From Alphaproteobacteria bacterium (GTDB lineage Bacteria; Pseudomonadota; Alphaproteobacteria; Ferrovibrionales; Ferrovibrionaceae): 64,000 bases of DNA. The stretch is taken from the NCBI GenBank assembly GCA_947473805.1, contig CANJGB010000017.1:1-64000 (forward strand), given 5' to 3'. The notes beneath the pieces were generated by a model. It was not told the origin of the DNA. It was given only the letters and a program-made list of their open reading frames with translations, and ran no database searches. Each line of letters opens with the position of its first letter. Position 1 is the first letter of the stretch. A program made the position numbers and the translations under genes. Below, in pieces: positions 8,218-16,889 of the stretch.

Positions 8218-9843
8218 ATGTCCTGCAAGGACACGCGCGAGAGGGTAGGAGCCTTGGACTTCGACGTTGTGGTGGTCGGCGCCGGGTTTGCCGGCATGTA
8301 CATGCTGCACCGGCTGCGCGGCATGGGCTTCTCGGTGCGCGTGTTCGAGCGTGGCGGCGGTGTCGGCGGCACGTGGTACTGGAACCGCTATCCCGGCGCG
8401 CGGGTCGATGGGCCCAGCATGCAATATTCCTATTCCTTCTCACCCGAGCTGGAACAGGAGTGGCGCTGGACCGAGCATTTCGCCGCGCAGCCCGAACTCG
8501 AACGCTACGCCAACCACGTCGCCGACCGCTTCGGCCTGCGCCGCGACATTCAGTTCGACACCGCCGTCACTTCTGCCACGTGGGACGACACGCAACAGCT
8601 CTGGTCCATCGGTACCGGCCGCGGCGACACCGTGACCGCGCGCTGGTTCGTCGCCGCGACCGGCTGCCTGTCGGCCACCAACGTGCCGGGCTTCCCCGGC
8701 CTCGATACTTTCAAAGGCCGCTGGCTGCACACCTCGCGCTGGCCGAAAGAAGGCATCGACCTCCTCGGCAAGCGCATCGGCATTGTGGGCACCGGCTCGA
8801 CCGGCATCCAGGCCATCCCCGAACTCGCGGCCGAAGCCGCGCACCTCTACGTCTTCCAGCGCACGCCGGCCTACAGCCTGCCGTCTGACAACCGGCCGCT
8901 GGAACCCGAATTCGAGCAGGACTGGAAACGCCGTTATCGCGAGCTGCGCCAGGCGGCGCGGAAAACCTGGTTCGGCAGCGTCGCCTTCGTCGCGGCGGAG
9001 CGTTCGGCGCTCGAGGTCCCGGAAGACGAGCGCGACCGCATCTACGAGGCCGCCTGGGGCAAGTATGGCGGCGTGCTCACCGCCTTCAACGACCTCACCG
9101 TCAATGAGGCGGCGAACGAGACCGCGTCGGAATTCGTGCGCAAGAAAATCCGCCAGATCGTGAAAGACCCTGGTGTCGCGGAAAAGCTGTCGCCCAGGGA
9201 TTATCCCATCGCGACCAAGCGCATCTGCATCGACAACGGCTATTACGAGACGTTCAACCGGCCCAACGTCACCCTGGTCGATGTGAAGGCCGACCCGATC
9301 CAGGCGATCACCCCCACGGGCCTCCGCACCGCCAACGCCGCGTATGACCTCGACGTGCTGGTCTTCGCGACCGGCTTCGACGCCATGACCGGCCCGCTGT
9401 TCCGCATGAACATCACGGGCCGCAATGGCGTGAAGCTGCAGGACAAATGGGCCGCCGGTCCGCGCACCTATCTCGGCCTCGCCACCGAGGGTTTCCCGAA
9501 CCTGTTCATCATCGCCGGTCCGGGCAGCCCCTCGGTCCTGTCCAACATGATGGTGTCGATCGAACAGCACGTGGAGTGGATTTCAAACCTGCTCGACCAT
9601 GCACGCAACACAGGAACAGACGCCGTCGAGGCAAAGCGCGACGCCGAGGACGCCTGGGTCGACCATGTTAACGCGGTGGCCGACGACACGCTCTACCGCC
9701 GCGCCAATTCCTGGTACGTCGGCGCCAACATCCCCGGCAAGCCGCGGGTGTTCATGCCCTATGTTGCGGGTGTCGGCACCTATCGCGAGCGGTGCGATGC
9801 CGTGGCAGCCGCGGGGTATGACGGGTTCAGGTTACAGAGCTAA
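8218..9843 (+). CDS. flavin-dependent Baeyer-Villiger-type monooxygenase
   Basis: A 541-residue FAD/NADPH monooxygenase of the cyclohexanone monooxygenase type. Visible are the FAD Rossmann motif VVGAGFAGMYML near the N-terminus, GGTWYWNRYPGARVD, the Baeyer-Villiger fingerprint FKGRWLHTSRWP (pattern FxGxxxHTxxWP) and a second dinucleotide motif GIVGTGSTGIQ. Such enzymes insert oxygen next to a ketone, giving esters or lactones. I chose the ATG at 8218; a TTG at 8254 that follows GAGAGGGTAGGAG is a credible alternative and would shorten the protein by 12 residues. It is divergent from the aldolase with a 192-base gap. Confidence 0.88.
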   Translation: MSCKDTRERVGALDFDVVVVGAGFAGMYMLHRLRGMGFSVRVFERGGGVGGTWYWNRYPGARVDGPSMQYSYSFSPELEQEWRWTEHFAAQPELERYANHVADRFGLRRDIQFDTAVTSATWDDTQQLWSIGTGRGDTVTARWFVAATGCLSATNVPGFPGLDTFKGRWLHTSRWPKEGIDLLGKRIGIVGTGSTGIQAIPELAAEAAHLYVFQRTPAYSLPSDNRPLEPEFEQDWKRRYRELRQAARKTWFGSVAFVAAERSALEVPEDERDRIYEAAWGKYGGVLTAFNDLTVNEAANETASEFVRKKIRQIVKDPGVAEKLSPRDYPIATKRICIDNGYYETFNRPNVTLVDVKADPIQAITPTGLRTANAAYDLDVLVFATGFDAMTGPLFRMNITGRNGVKLQDKWAAGPRTYLGLATEGFPNLFIIAGPGSPSVLSNMMVSIEQHVEWISNLLDHARNTGTDAVEAKRDAEDAWVDHVNAVADDTLYRRANSWYVGANIPGKPRVFMPYVAGVGTYRERCDAVAAAGYDGFRLQS

Positions 9844-9849
9844 ACCTGC

Positions 9850-10164
9850 CTATTGCCCTAGTGAGCCGCGCAATCCGTCCAGGCAACTGTCCACGTACTG
9901 CTGTTTTTTGAAGGACTCACATGACTTGCGAGTAAACGCCGGAGTTTTTGATCGCCGGGCATCATATTCCCGACTGGCGCGCCAGTCTCCATCAGGTGAT
10001 CGCCGTGGCCATGTACCGATCCCGAGTTCTGCGGGAGAAACCCGCTCCAACTTCGAAGGTGACTCGTACCTCGAAGGCGGCCCGTAAGTTAACCGCGGGT
10101 CGTCGGCCATCGCGGCGGCAGACAGAACTGTGGACAGGACGAGCACGCTGCTCCAGAACCACAT
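9850..10164 (-). CDS. small secreted hypothetical protein
   Basis: A 104-residue protein beginning with a hydrophobic signal peptide (SSVLVLSTVLSAAAMA, probable cleavage before DDPR). The mature part is hydrophilic, rich in Ser, Arg and Tyr, and carries two cysteines near the C-terminus (KSCESF and DSCLDG) that could form one disulphide in the periplasm. The family is not recognised. It ends 6 bases from the convergent monooxygenase gene. Confidence 0.5.
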   Translation of the reverse strand: MWFWSSVLVLSTVLSAAAMADDPRLTYGPPSRYESPSKLERVSPAELGIGTWPRRSPDGDWRASREYDARRSKTPAFTRKSCESFKKQQYVDSCLDGLRGSLGQ

Positions 10165-10279
10165 CGCATTTCCCCCAGCGGCGTTAGCTCACCAAGCCAG
10201 CTTGGGCAGGGAATTTGGACAAATTTGGGGCCAAGCCACGGTATTTTGAAACACTATGCCTGCGTCGTTACGTGACTAA

Positions 10280-10615
10280 CTACGCTGCCCTCGGCAATAT
10301 CCTTTTCTCGATCTCCGCGCCGATGGCGTCGCGCGCCACCTCAAGGTCGTACTGCGCCTGCATGCCCAGCCAGAACTCTGCCGAGGTGCCAAAATACCGT
10401 GCGAGGCGCAGCGCCGTGTCGGGCGTGATGGCGCGCTTGCCGCGCACGATCTCGCCCAGTCTTGCCTGGGTAATGTCGAGCGCGCGGGCCAGCGCATAGC
10501 GGCTAAGGCCCAGCGGAACCAGATAGTCGTGTTCGATCACCTCGCCCGGATGCACCGGCGCGAAAGCCCGCACCGTCTTTCGGCGCGCCTTAGTTGTAGT
10601 CGCAGATTTCGACAT
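10280..10615 (-). CDS. higA: HigA-type antitoxin, XRE-family HTH
   Basis: A 111-residue protein with the HigA signature HPGEVIEHDYLVPLGLS followed by the helix-turn-helix YALARALDITQARLGEIVRGKRAIT at about 38-63. It neutralises the HigB toxin and, with it, represses the operon. Its start overlaps the toxin gene by 26 bases, consistent with translational coupling; toxin-first order is the rule for higBA. The likely operator lies upstream of higB. Confidence 0.92.
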   Translation of the reverse strand: MSKSATTTKARRKTVRAFAPVHPGEVIEHDYLVPLGLSRYALARALDITQARLGEIVRGKRAITPDTALRLARYFGTSAEFWLGMQAQYDLEVARDAIGAEIEKRILPRAA

Positions 10616-10871
10616 CGTAGGCTTCTCCTTCGCGCCAGCGGAAACAGACCCGCCACTGGTCGTTGACGCGCAGGCTGTGCTGGCCCGCCCTGCCGCCTTT
10701 CAGCGCCTCCAGCCGGTTGCCTGGCGGCGACCGCAGATCATCGAGCGTGCGCGCATTGTTGAGTTGCAACAGCTTGCGGTTGGCGACCCGCAGCACATCG
10801 AGCGGGACGCCCTTCACCGCCCGCCGTTCCCACGCCGCGCGGGCGAAGGCATTGGCGAACGACCGGATCAT
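10590..10871 (-). CDS. higB: HigB-type toxin, RelE/ParE superfamily
   Basis: A 93-residue RelE-fold toxin. It has the typical N-terminal FANAFARAAWERRAVKGVP and the C-terminal HSLRVNDQWRVCFRWREGEAYDVEICDY, with the basic residues used to cut mRNA on the ribosome. It matches the plasmid-maintenance-killer HigB group in length and ending. It is the first gene of the pair, and higA overlaps its end. The ATG at 10871 lies immediately downstream of the nested repeats described next. Confidence 0.92.
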   Translation of the reverse strand: MIRSFANAFARAAWERRAVKGVPLDVLRVANRKLLQLNNARTLDDLRSPPGNRLEALKGGRAGQHSLRVNDQWRVCFRWREGEAYDVEICDYN

Positions 10872-10875
10872 TCCA

Positions 10876-10918
10876 CGATACTATCGTGTAACGATAGCTT
10901 TCGCAAGGCGATAGTATA
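10876..10918 (-). promoter_or_regulatory. higBA promoter and nested operator
   Basis: On the reverse strand a -10-like TATACT lies at 10918-10913. It is followed by a perfect inverted repeat CTATCG-TTACA-CGATAG (plus-strand 10881-10897) between the -10 and the higB start. A further half-site, CGATAGTA, at plus-strand 10909-10916 overlaps the -10 itself, and CGATA at 10876-10880 adds another partial copy. Binding here by HigA would block RNA polymerase, the usual autoregulation of these systems. A convincing -35 was not seen. Confidence 0.6.
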
Positions 10919-10920
10919 AA

Positions 10921-11940
10921 TCACCCCAACCGCGGAAACACCTGCTCCGCCATCTGCTTCAGCGCGCCGATGCGATCTTCCACCACCTGGATCAGCAGGA
11001 AGTTCGTCGCGCCCCAGCTGGCGATCTTCTTGAAGCCTTCCGCCACCTGGTCGGGCGGGCCGGTCACCGCGAAGCGGCGGCCGAGATATTCGAGCAGGCC
11101 GAGCTTGTCCACGAGCTGCGCGTTCGGCCCGTCGGCGTGGCGATAGTCGGAATGCAGGTCGGTCCTGTACTCCTTCTGCAACTGCGTCAGTGCGGCGTGC
11201 AGTTCGGGCGGCGCGCCCTTGCCTTCGAACGTAAAGCGGAACACGTGGTTGGCGCCGCCGCACAGCAGGAAGCGCAGCTGCTCCCAGCCCTCGCGCTCGG
11301 TGCGCGAGATCAGCGGGCGGATCATCCACCAGATCTCGATATCCTCCATCTTCCGCCCGGCCTCGCGCGCGCCTTCGCCCACATGTTTCAGCGTCTCGCG
11401 CACCGCCGCCTCGTCGACACCCAGGCCGACGATCACGCCATCGGCAACGCGCCCCGCCATGCGCATTGTTTTCGGCCCGTTCGCCGCCACCCACACCGGC
11501 GTGCGCTGCACCGGCCATTGCAGTTTCAGCCTGCGGTCCTGCCACACCACCTCGCGCCCCTCGGTCAGCCCCCGCACCGCCTGCACATAGGCCTCGAAAT
11601 AGTCGAGCGGCGGTGGCTTCATGCCGAGGTTGAGCAGCGCGCTGTCGCCGCCGCCAATCCCCATGACGGCGCGGCCGTTCGAGGCCGCCTGCAAGCCGGC
11701 GAAGCTCGAGGCCATGACGGCGGGATGCCGCGTCACCGGGTTGGTCACGGTGGTGACGAGGCGGGCCTTCTTCGTGTGCCGCGCCGCCAGCGTCAGCGCG
11801 ACGAACGGGTCGATCCACAACGTGCTGGAATCGCCGTACCCGATGACGTCGAGCCCCACCTGCTCCGCCAGTTCGCACCACGCGGCGAACTCCGTCAGGT
11901 CGCGGGCATAGCGCGGGCTGCCAAACTTGATGCGCGTCAT
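10921..11940 (-). CDS. LLM-class F420-type oxidoreductase
   Basis: A 339-residue luciferase-like TIM-barrel protein: IKFGSPRYARDLTEFAAWCELAEQ at the start, IGYGDSS, and ASNGRAVMGIGGGDSALLNLG, the typical cofactor-binding loop. Its closest look is to F420-dependent methylene-H4MPT-reductase-like (Mer-like) enzymes. I placed the start at ATG 11940 (MTRIKF); an upstream extension of 25 Pro/Arg-rich residues looks non-coding. A TATAAT on the reverse strand at 12054-12049 is a possible -10, giving a leader of about 100 bases. It ends just upstream of the higBA promoter. Confidence 0.8.
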   Translation of the reverse strand: MTRIKFGSPRYARDLTEFAAWCELAEQVGLDVIGYGDSSTLWIDPFVALTLAARHTKKARLVTTVTNPVTRHPAVMASSFAGLQAASNGRAVMGIGGGDSALLNLGMKPPPLDYFEAYVQAVRGLTEGREVVWQDRRLKLQWPVQRTPVWVAANGPKTMRMAGRVADGVIVGLGVDEAAVRETLKHVGEGAREAGRKMEDIEIWWMIRPLISRTEREGWEQLRFLLCGGANHVFRFTFEGKGAPPELHAALTQLQKEYRTDLHSDYRHADGPNAQLVDKLGLLEYLGRRFAVTGPPDQVAEGFKKIASWGATNFLLIQVVEDRIGALKQMAEQVFPRLG

Positions 11941-12100
11941 GGCGCGTTTCCCCCTCAATTTTTCGTTGGGAAATCTAACCACCAAACCGGGTCGGCGCCC
12001 GCACCCAAGATACATGGGACGGAAGATTTAAATATTGACTTTAATCCTATTATAGGGCATGGTATCGGGCTGCCCCGGGGGCGCCCGGCCCATGTATCGA
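11941..12100. other. non-coding leader region
   Basis: First part of the 335-base gap between the LLM gene and ndk. It holds an AT-rich patch around 12026-12056, unlike its GC-rich surroundings, including the reverse-strand TATAAT at 12054-12049. No open frame with coding character was found. The remainder of the gap is the tandem repeat and the ndk terminator listed next. Confidence 0.5.
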
Positions 12101-12220
12101 CACTGAAAAAGGAGATAGCGGAAACAAGCCAGACCCGCCGAATCTAAGCCAGAGCGCTCGAATCTAAGCGGGGGAGGCTGAATCTAAGCGGGAAATAGCG
12201 GAAATAAGCTGGCCAAAACG
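12101..12220. repeat. 20-bp tandem repeat with phased AAGC core
   Basis: Five degenerate 20-base units start at 12121, 12141, 12161, 12181 and 12201; 12101-12120 may be a sixth, sharing only its right end. Three units begin AATCTAAGC. The AAGC core falls at 12126, 12146, 12166, 12186 and 12206, an exact 20-base period or about two DNA turns. The right half of the unit varies more but tends to end in CG or TG. It lies beyond the ndk terminator and about 180-280 bases upstream of the LLM gene. A related phased GGCTT array is at 25261-25329. Confidence 0.75.
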
Positions 12221-12223
12221 AAG

Positions 12224-12247
12224 AAAACCGCGGTTTCCCGCGGTTTT
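12224..12247 (-). terminator. ndk transcription terminator
   Basis: A perfect 10-bp stem AAAACCGCGG/CCGCGGTTTT with a 4-base loop. On the reverse strand it ends in TTTTC, right after the ndk stop at 12276. The A/T flanks make it symmetric, so it could also act on the other strand. Confidence 0.8.
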
Positions 12248-12275
12248 CAGTCTCGAAAAAGAATTTCGCCTAGGC

Positions 12276-12698
12276 TTACGGGCAGATTTCCTTGCCTGCG
12301 AAGAAGTAGGCGATCTCCTGCGCGGCGGTTTCCGGCGCGTCGGAACCGTGCACCGAATTGGCCTCGATGCTCTCCGCGAACTCCTTGCGGATGGTGCCGG
12401 CGGCCGCGTTGGCCGGGTTGGTGGCGCCCATGACATCGCGGTTCTTCGCGATGGCGCCCTCGCCCTCCAACACCTGCACGACGACCGGGCCGGAGACCAT
12501 GAAGTCGACCAGGTCCTTGAAGAACGGCCGCGCCTTGTGCACGCCGTAGAATTCCTCAGCCTGGGCGCGCGTCATCTGGATGCGCTTCTGGGCGATAATG
12601 CGCAGACCGGCTTCCTCGAACTTGGCGTTGATCTTGCCGGTGAGGTTGCGACGGGTTGCGTCGGGCTTGATGATCGAAAAGGTACGCTCGATTGCCAT
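12276..12698 (-). CDS. ndk: nucleoside diphosphate kinase
   Basis: A 140-residue enzyme that balances nucleoside triphosphates by transferring phosphate from ATP through a phosphohistidine. [17 protein letters not shown] opens the family pattern, and the active-site motif NSVHGSDAP carries the catalytic histidine at about 117. The length is normal. I chose the ATG at 12698; the 28 residues upstream in frame do not resemble the family. It is a single gene with its own terminator. Confidence 0.97.
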   Translation of the reverse strand: MAIERTFSIIKPDATRRNLTGKINAKFEEAGLRIIAQKRIQMTRAQAEEFYGVHKARPFFKDLVDFMVSGPVVVQVLEGEGAIAKNRDVMGATNPANAAAGTIRKEFAESIEANSVHGSDAPETAAQEIAYFFAGKEICP

Positions 12699-12798
12699 TT
12701 GGCTGATTTCCATGTTCCGCGATTGATCGGAAAAGTCGGCGCTATATAAAGACTTCCTGCCGGGCCCGCAACCGCGATGCACCGCAGCCCAAAGTCGG

Positions 12799-12880
12799 CC
12801 TCATCCTGAGCGAAGTCGAAGGGCGGGGCCGTTTCACGGTCAGCGCCGCCCTCACGCTTCGACAGGCTCGGCATGAGGAC
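12799..12880. repeat. intergenic palindromic repeat pair, locus 3
   Basis: A CCTCATCCTGAG-type copy at 12799-12829 and an opposed CCCTCACGCTTCGAC-type copy at 12849-12880. Unlike the other loci it lies in a divergent gap, between ndk and the ABC-F gene, and the order of the two copies is switched. Confidence 0.7.
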
Positions 12881-12916
12881 CGGTAAAATGGCGATGAAAG
12901 AGAAGCACCCTAGTTA

Positions 12917-14791
12917 ATGTTGCAGATCAAGGACCTCACCTACCGCATCGCCGGACGCCCGCTGTTCGAGAATGCCAATGCCTCTGTCCCCGCCGGGCAC
13001 CGCGTTGGCCTGGTTGGCCGCAACGGCACCGGCAAGTCGACGCTGTTCCGCCTGATCCTGGGGGAAATCTCGGCCGATGGCGGCAGCATCAGCCTCAGCG
13101 GCCGGGCGCGCATCGGCGTGGTGGCGCAGGAGGCCCCGGCCGGGCCGCAGAGCCTCCTCGACTTCGTGCTGGCCGCCGACGTGGAGCGCGCCGAGCTGCT
13201 GGCCGAGGCCGAGGCCGCGCACGACCCAGACCGCATCGCCGAGGTGCACGACCGGCTGAACGCCATCGACGCCCATACCGCGCCGGCGCGGGCCGCCTCC
13301 ATCCTGGCCGGCCTTGGCTTCGACGAGGTGGCGCAGGCCCGCTCGCTGGAATCCTGGTCGGGCGGCTGGCGCATGCGCGTGGCCCTCGCCGCCGTGCTGT
13401 TCGCCCGCCCCGACCTGCTGCTGCTCGACGAGCCCAGCAACCATCTCGACCTCGAGGCGGTGCTGTGGCTGCAGAACTACCTGCGCACCTGGCCCGGTAC
13501 ATTCATCCTCATCAGCCATGACCGTGCGCTGCTGAACATCGCCACCACGCACATCCTGCATCTCGACAACCGCCAGCTCACCCTCTATCGCGGCAACTAC
13601 GACACGTTCGAGAAGGTGCGTCGCGAGCGGCTGGACCAGCAGGCGGCGCAGCACGCGCGCCAAGTGCTGGAGCGCAAGCACATCCAGTCGTTCATCGACC
13701 GCTTCAGCGCCAAGGCCAGCAAGGCGCGCCAGGCGCAGAGCCGCGTGAAGATGCTGGCGCGCATGGAGCCCATCGCCGCCGTCGCGGGCGAGCGCGAGGC
13801 CGTGTTCACCTTCCCGCAGCCCGAGGAACTGTCGCCGCCGCTGATCGCGCTGGACGGCATCTCCATCGGTTATGGCGACGCGCCGCCCGTGCTGCACAAT
13901 CTCGACCTGCGCATCGATATGGACGACCGCATCGCGCTGCTGGGCGCCAACGGCAACGGCAAGTCGACGCTATCGCGCCTGCTCGCCGGCCGCCTGCAGG
14001 CGCGCGCCGGAAAGGTGCAGAAGTCATCGAAGCTGCGCACCGGCTATTTCGCGCAGCATCAGATGGAGGAACTCACCCCCACCTTCACCGCCTACCAGCA
14101 ATTGCAGAAGCTGATGCCGCTGGCGCGGGAGCACGACGTGCGCGCCCGCCTCGGTCAGTTCGGCTTCGTGCAGAACAAGGCCAATACGCTGGTGAAGGAT
14201 TTGTCGGGCGGCGAGAAGTCGCGCCTGCTGTTCGCCATCATGAGCCATGGCGCGCCGCAGATGATCATCCTCGACGAGCCGACCAACCATCTCGACATCG
14301 ACGCGCGCCGCGCGCTGGTGGCGGCGATCAACGACTATAGCGGCGCGGTCATCCTGGTCAGCCACGACCGCGACCTGATCGAGCTGTGCGCCGACCGCCT
14401 GTGGCTGGTCGAGGGCGGCACGGTGAAGAACTTCGACGGCGATCTCGACGAGTACGAGCGCCTGCTGCTCGACCGCCGCCGCGGCGCCAATCGCGACGCA
14501 CCGAAGGAGTCCGCCGCGTCGCGGCGCGACGCAAGGCGCGAGGCCGCCGGTGCGCGTGCCAATGCCGCCCCCTTGCGCAAGGCGGTGCAGAAGGCCGAAC
14601 AGGAAATGGCAAAGCTGGAGCGCGACCGCGCCGAGGTCGAGGCGCTGCTGGCGGACCAGAGCCTGTACAGCGGGCCGCGCGAGCGCGTCGCCGATCTGCT
14701 GAAGCGCCAGGGCGAAATGCGCGTGGCGCTTGAGGCCGCCGAGGCCCGCTGGCTTGAGGCGCAGGAAAAGCTGGAGGAAGCTGTCGGCTAG
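12917..14791 (+). CDS. ABC-F family ATPase
   Basis: A 624-residue cytosolic protein with two ATP-binding domains and no membrane segments, the ABC-F plan. Walker A motifs are GRNGTGKST at about 34-42 and GANGNGKST at about 345. Signatures are ESWSGGWRMRVALA and DLSGGEKSRLLFA, with Walker B LLLLDEPSNHLD and MIILDEPTNHLD. The charged linker between the domains (about 235-275) and a basic coiled-coil C-terminus at about 530-624 suggest a Uup/YheS-like member acting on ribosomes or nucleic acid. The specific paralogue cannot be assigned by eye. Confidence 0.93.
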   Translation: MLQIKDLTYRIAGRPLFENANASVPAGHRVGLVGRNGTGKSTLFRLILGEISADGGSISLSGRARIGVVAQEAPAGPQSLLDFVLAADVERAELLAEAEAAHDPDRIAEVHDRLNAIDAHTAPARAASILAGLGFDEVAQARSLESWSGGWRMRVALAAVLFARPDLLLLDEPSNHLDLEAVLWLQNYLRTWPGTFILISHDRALLNIATTHILHLDNRQLTLYRGNYDTFEKVRRERLDQQAAQHARQVLERKHIQSFIDRFSAKASKARQAQSRVKMLARMEPIAAVAGEREAVFTFPQPEELSPPLIALDGISIGYGDAPPVLHNLDLRIDMDDRIALLGANGNGKSTLSRLLAGRLQARAGKVQKSSKLRTGYFAQHQMEELTPTFTAYQQLQKLMPLAREHDVRARLGQFGFVQNKANTLVKDLSGGEKSRLLFAIMSHGAPQMIILDEPTNHLDIDARRALVAAINDYSGAVILVSHDRDLIELCADRLWLVEGGTVKNFDGDLDEYERLLLDRRRGANRDAPKESAASRRDARREAAGARANAAPLRKAVQKAEQEMAKLERDRAEVEALLADQSLYSGPRERVADLLKRQGEMRVALEAAEARWLEAQEKLEEAVG

Positions 14792-15244
14792 CTAGCCCGT
14801 CGCCTTCTTCGACCAGCGGCCGTCTTCCTGCTGCCAATAGGCCAGCGAATGGCCACTGGCCTTGGCGCGCTTCCACCGCTCGCGCGCGTCGGCCACGGCG
14901 TCGGTGTCGTTGCCGTCGAAGATGTCGCAGATGCGCTCATAGCCGTCGAACGCCTCGCCCGCCGCGCCGTCAACCAGGAACAGGACCTGCGCGCCGTTCG
15001 GGTTCTCGGCCTGGTCGGTCAGCCAGACGGGCTGGTCGCCCGCGGCGCCGTCAGCCTTGCTGCCATGCGGCAGGAAGCCGTCGCGGCTATAGGTCCACAG
15101 CATCGCGTTCAACTGCTCGACCCGCTCGGCCGAGCCCGCCTGCACCACGGCGCGCCAGCCCCGCTGCAGCGTGCGCTCCAGCAGGTCGGGCAGGACCTGC
15201 TCAAGCGCACTCTGCTGCAGGTGATAGAAGAAGACCTCGCTCAT
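14792..15244 (-). CDS. holC: DNA polymerase III subunit chi
   Basis: A 150-residue protein: SEVFFYHLQQSALEQVLPDL at the start, LERTLQRGWRAVVQAGSAERVEQLNAMLWTY, FLPHG and PVWLTD, the standard chi pattern. Chi links the clamp loader to single-strand-binding protein at the replication fork. The start ATG overlaps the pepA stop as ATGA, and the pepA-holC pairing is common in alphaproteobacteria. It converges on the ABC-F gene, whose stop at 14791 directly abuts it, leaving no room for a terminator between them. Confidence 0.92.
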   Translation of the reverse strand: MSEVFFYHLQQSALEQVLPDLLERTLQRGWRAVVQAGSAERVEQLNAMLWTYSRDGFLPHGSKADGAAGDQPVWLTDQAENPNGAQVLFLVDGAAGEAFDGYERICDIFDGNDTDAVADARERWKRAKASGHSLAYWQQEDGRWSKKATG

Positions 15245-16740
15245 GCCCCTTCGTAGTGGTCGCGCACGAGGCGGTCCAGCAGGCGGACGCCGAACGCGGT
15301 GGCGCCCTTCGGCACGGTCGGCTTGTCGGCCTTGCTCCACGCCGTGCCGGCGATGTCGAGATGCGCCCACGGCACGTTGTTGACGAAGCGCTGCAGGAAC
15401 TGCGCCGCGGTGATCGAGCCCGCACCCGCACCCGGACCGGCGATGTTCTGCATGTCGGCAATCGGCGACTTCAGCGAACGGTCGTAGGCATCGCCCATCG
15501 GCATGCGCCACAGCGGCTCGCCCTCGCCCTTGCCGGCCGCCGTCAGGCGTTCCGACAGTTCGTCGTTGTTCGAGAACAGGCCGGCATGTTCGTGGCCCAG
15601 CGAGATGATGATCGCCCCCGTCAGCGTCGCCAGATCGACCATAAACTGAGGGCGGAAACGCTGCTGCGTGTACCACATGGCATCAGCCAGAACGAGGCGG
15701 CCCTCGGCGTCGGTGTTCAGCACCTCGATGGTCTGGCCCGACATCGACTTGACCACGTCGCCCGGCCGCTGCGCGGTGCCCGACGGCATGTTCTCGACCA
15801 GGCCCACGACGCCGATGACATTGGCGGCGGCCTTGCGGCCAGCCAGCGCGGCCATGGCGCCGATCACGGCGCCAGCGCCGGCCATGTCCCACTTCATCTC
15901 CTCCATGCCGCCGGCCGGCTTGATCGAGATGCCGCCGGTGTCGAAGCAGACACCCTTGCCGACGAAAGCGACAGGGGCGATGCCCGCCTTGCCGCCGTTC
16001 CAGCGCATGACCACCAGCTTGGACTCGCGGGCCGAGCCCTGGCCCACGCCCAGCAGCGCGCCCATGCCAAGCTTGGTCATCTCGGCAACGCCCAGCACCT
16101 CGACCTGCACGCCCAGCTTGGTCAGCTTGCGGCATTCGTCTGCCAGCGTTGCCGGATACAGGATGTTGGCCGGCTCGCTGACCAGGTCGCGGGTCAGGAA
16201 CACGCCGTCGGCGATGGCGGCCAGCGGCTTGTACAGCTTCTTGGCGTTGACGGAATCTTCGGCCAGGACGGTGACCGAGCTTAGCGACGGCTTCTCGTCG
16301 GGCTTCTGCTTGGTGCGGTACTTGTCGAACCGGTAGCTGCCCAGCCGTGCGCCATAGGCCAGCCGCGCCGCCGCCTCGCCCGCATCGACCGGCGACTTCG
16401 GAATGGCATCGGCCGCGAGGAACAGGTCGGTCTCGCCGGATGTGGCATAGCGGCGCACAGCGTCGCCACCCACGGCTTCGAAGCTGGCAGGCTCAAGCTT
16501 TTCCAGCTTGCCGAGGCCCGCCAGGACCAGGCGAGCCACCCGCAGCTTGCCTGGCGCCAGGATCTCGAGCCATTGACCCTTCTCGCCAGTGAAGCGCCCG
16601 CTGCGCAGCGCGCGACGGACCAAGCCCCCGCAGGCCTTGTCAGCAGCCCGGGCGGAGGGAGTCAGCCCCTTTTCGGCCAGCACACCGACGACCAGCACGC
16701 CGGCCTTCGGCATCGAGATGTCCGCAATTGCAATCTTCAT
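15241..16740 (-). CDS. pepA: leucyl aminopeptidase (M17)
   Basis: A 499-residue cytosolic aminopeptidase. The M17 signature NTDAEGRL at about 340 carries metal ligands, and KGVCFDTGGISIKP holds the catalytic lysine and aspartate. The N-terminal macro-like domain spans about 1-165. It releases N-terminal residues, preferably leucine, and works as a hexamer. It is divergent from lptF (149-base gap) and translationally coupled to holC through ATGA. Confidence 0.96.
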   Translation of the reverse strand: MKIAIADISMPKAGVLVVGVLAEKGLTPSARAADKACGGLVRRALRSGRFTGEKGQWLEILAPGKLRVARLVLAGLGKLEKLEPASFEAVGGDAVRRYATSGETDLFLAADAIPKSPVDAGEAAARLAYGARLGSYRFDKYRTKQKPDEKPSLSSVTVLAEDSVNAKKLYKPLAAIADGVFLTRDLVSEPANILYPATLADECRKLTKLGVQVEVLGVAEMTKLGMGALLGVGQGSARESKLVVMRWNGGKAGIAPVAFVGKGVCFDTGGISIKPAGGMEEMKWDMAGAGAVIGAMAALAGRKAAANVIGVVGLVENMPSGTAQRPGDVVKSMSGQTIEVLNTDAEGRLVLADAMWYTQQRFRPQFMVDLATLTGAIIISLGHEHAGLFSNNDELSERLTAAGKGEGEPLWRMPMGDAYDRSLKSPIADMQNIAGPGAGAGSITAAQFLQRFVNNVPWAHLDIAGTAWSKADKPTVPKGATAFGVRLLDRLVRDHYEGA

Positions 16741-16889
16741 GGGTCCTGTTCCCTTGGTTCCGCCTACTTGGCCTGAAGGTAATATCCTTGGCCGTCCAGG
16801 GAAAGAAAAGCCGGTTTTGGCGATTCTTGTAGTCCCGGCAAGCTATTAGCGTATTCCGGCGAGCGCCGAGCGGCTATACTACGGCCGCG

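Noticed and set aside
8440-9570. 376-codon reverse frame opposite the monooxygenase
   Set aside because: The forward protein has clear FAD and Baeyer-Villiger motifs; the reverse frame is low-complexity Arg/Ala/Gly caused by high GC.
12101-12220. CRISPR array
   Set aside because: Unit is only 20 bases with no separate spacers, the repeats are degenerate and there are no cas genes.
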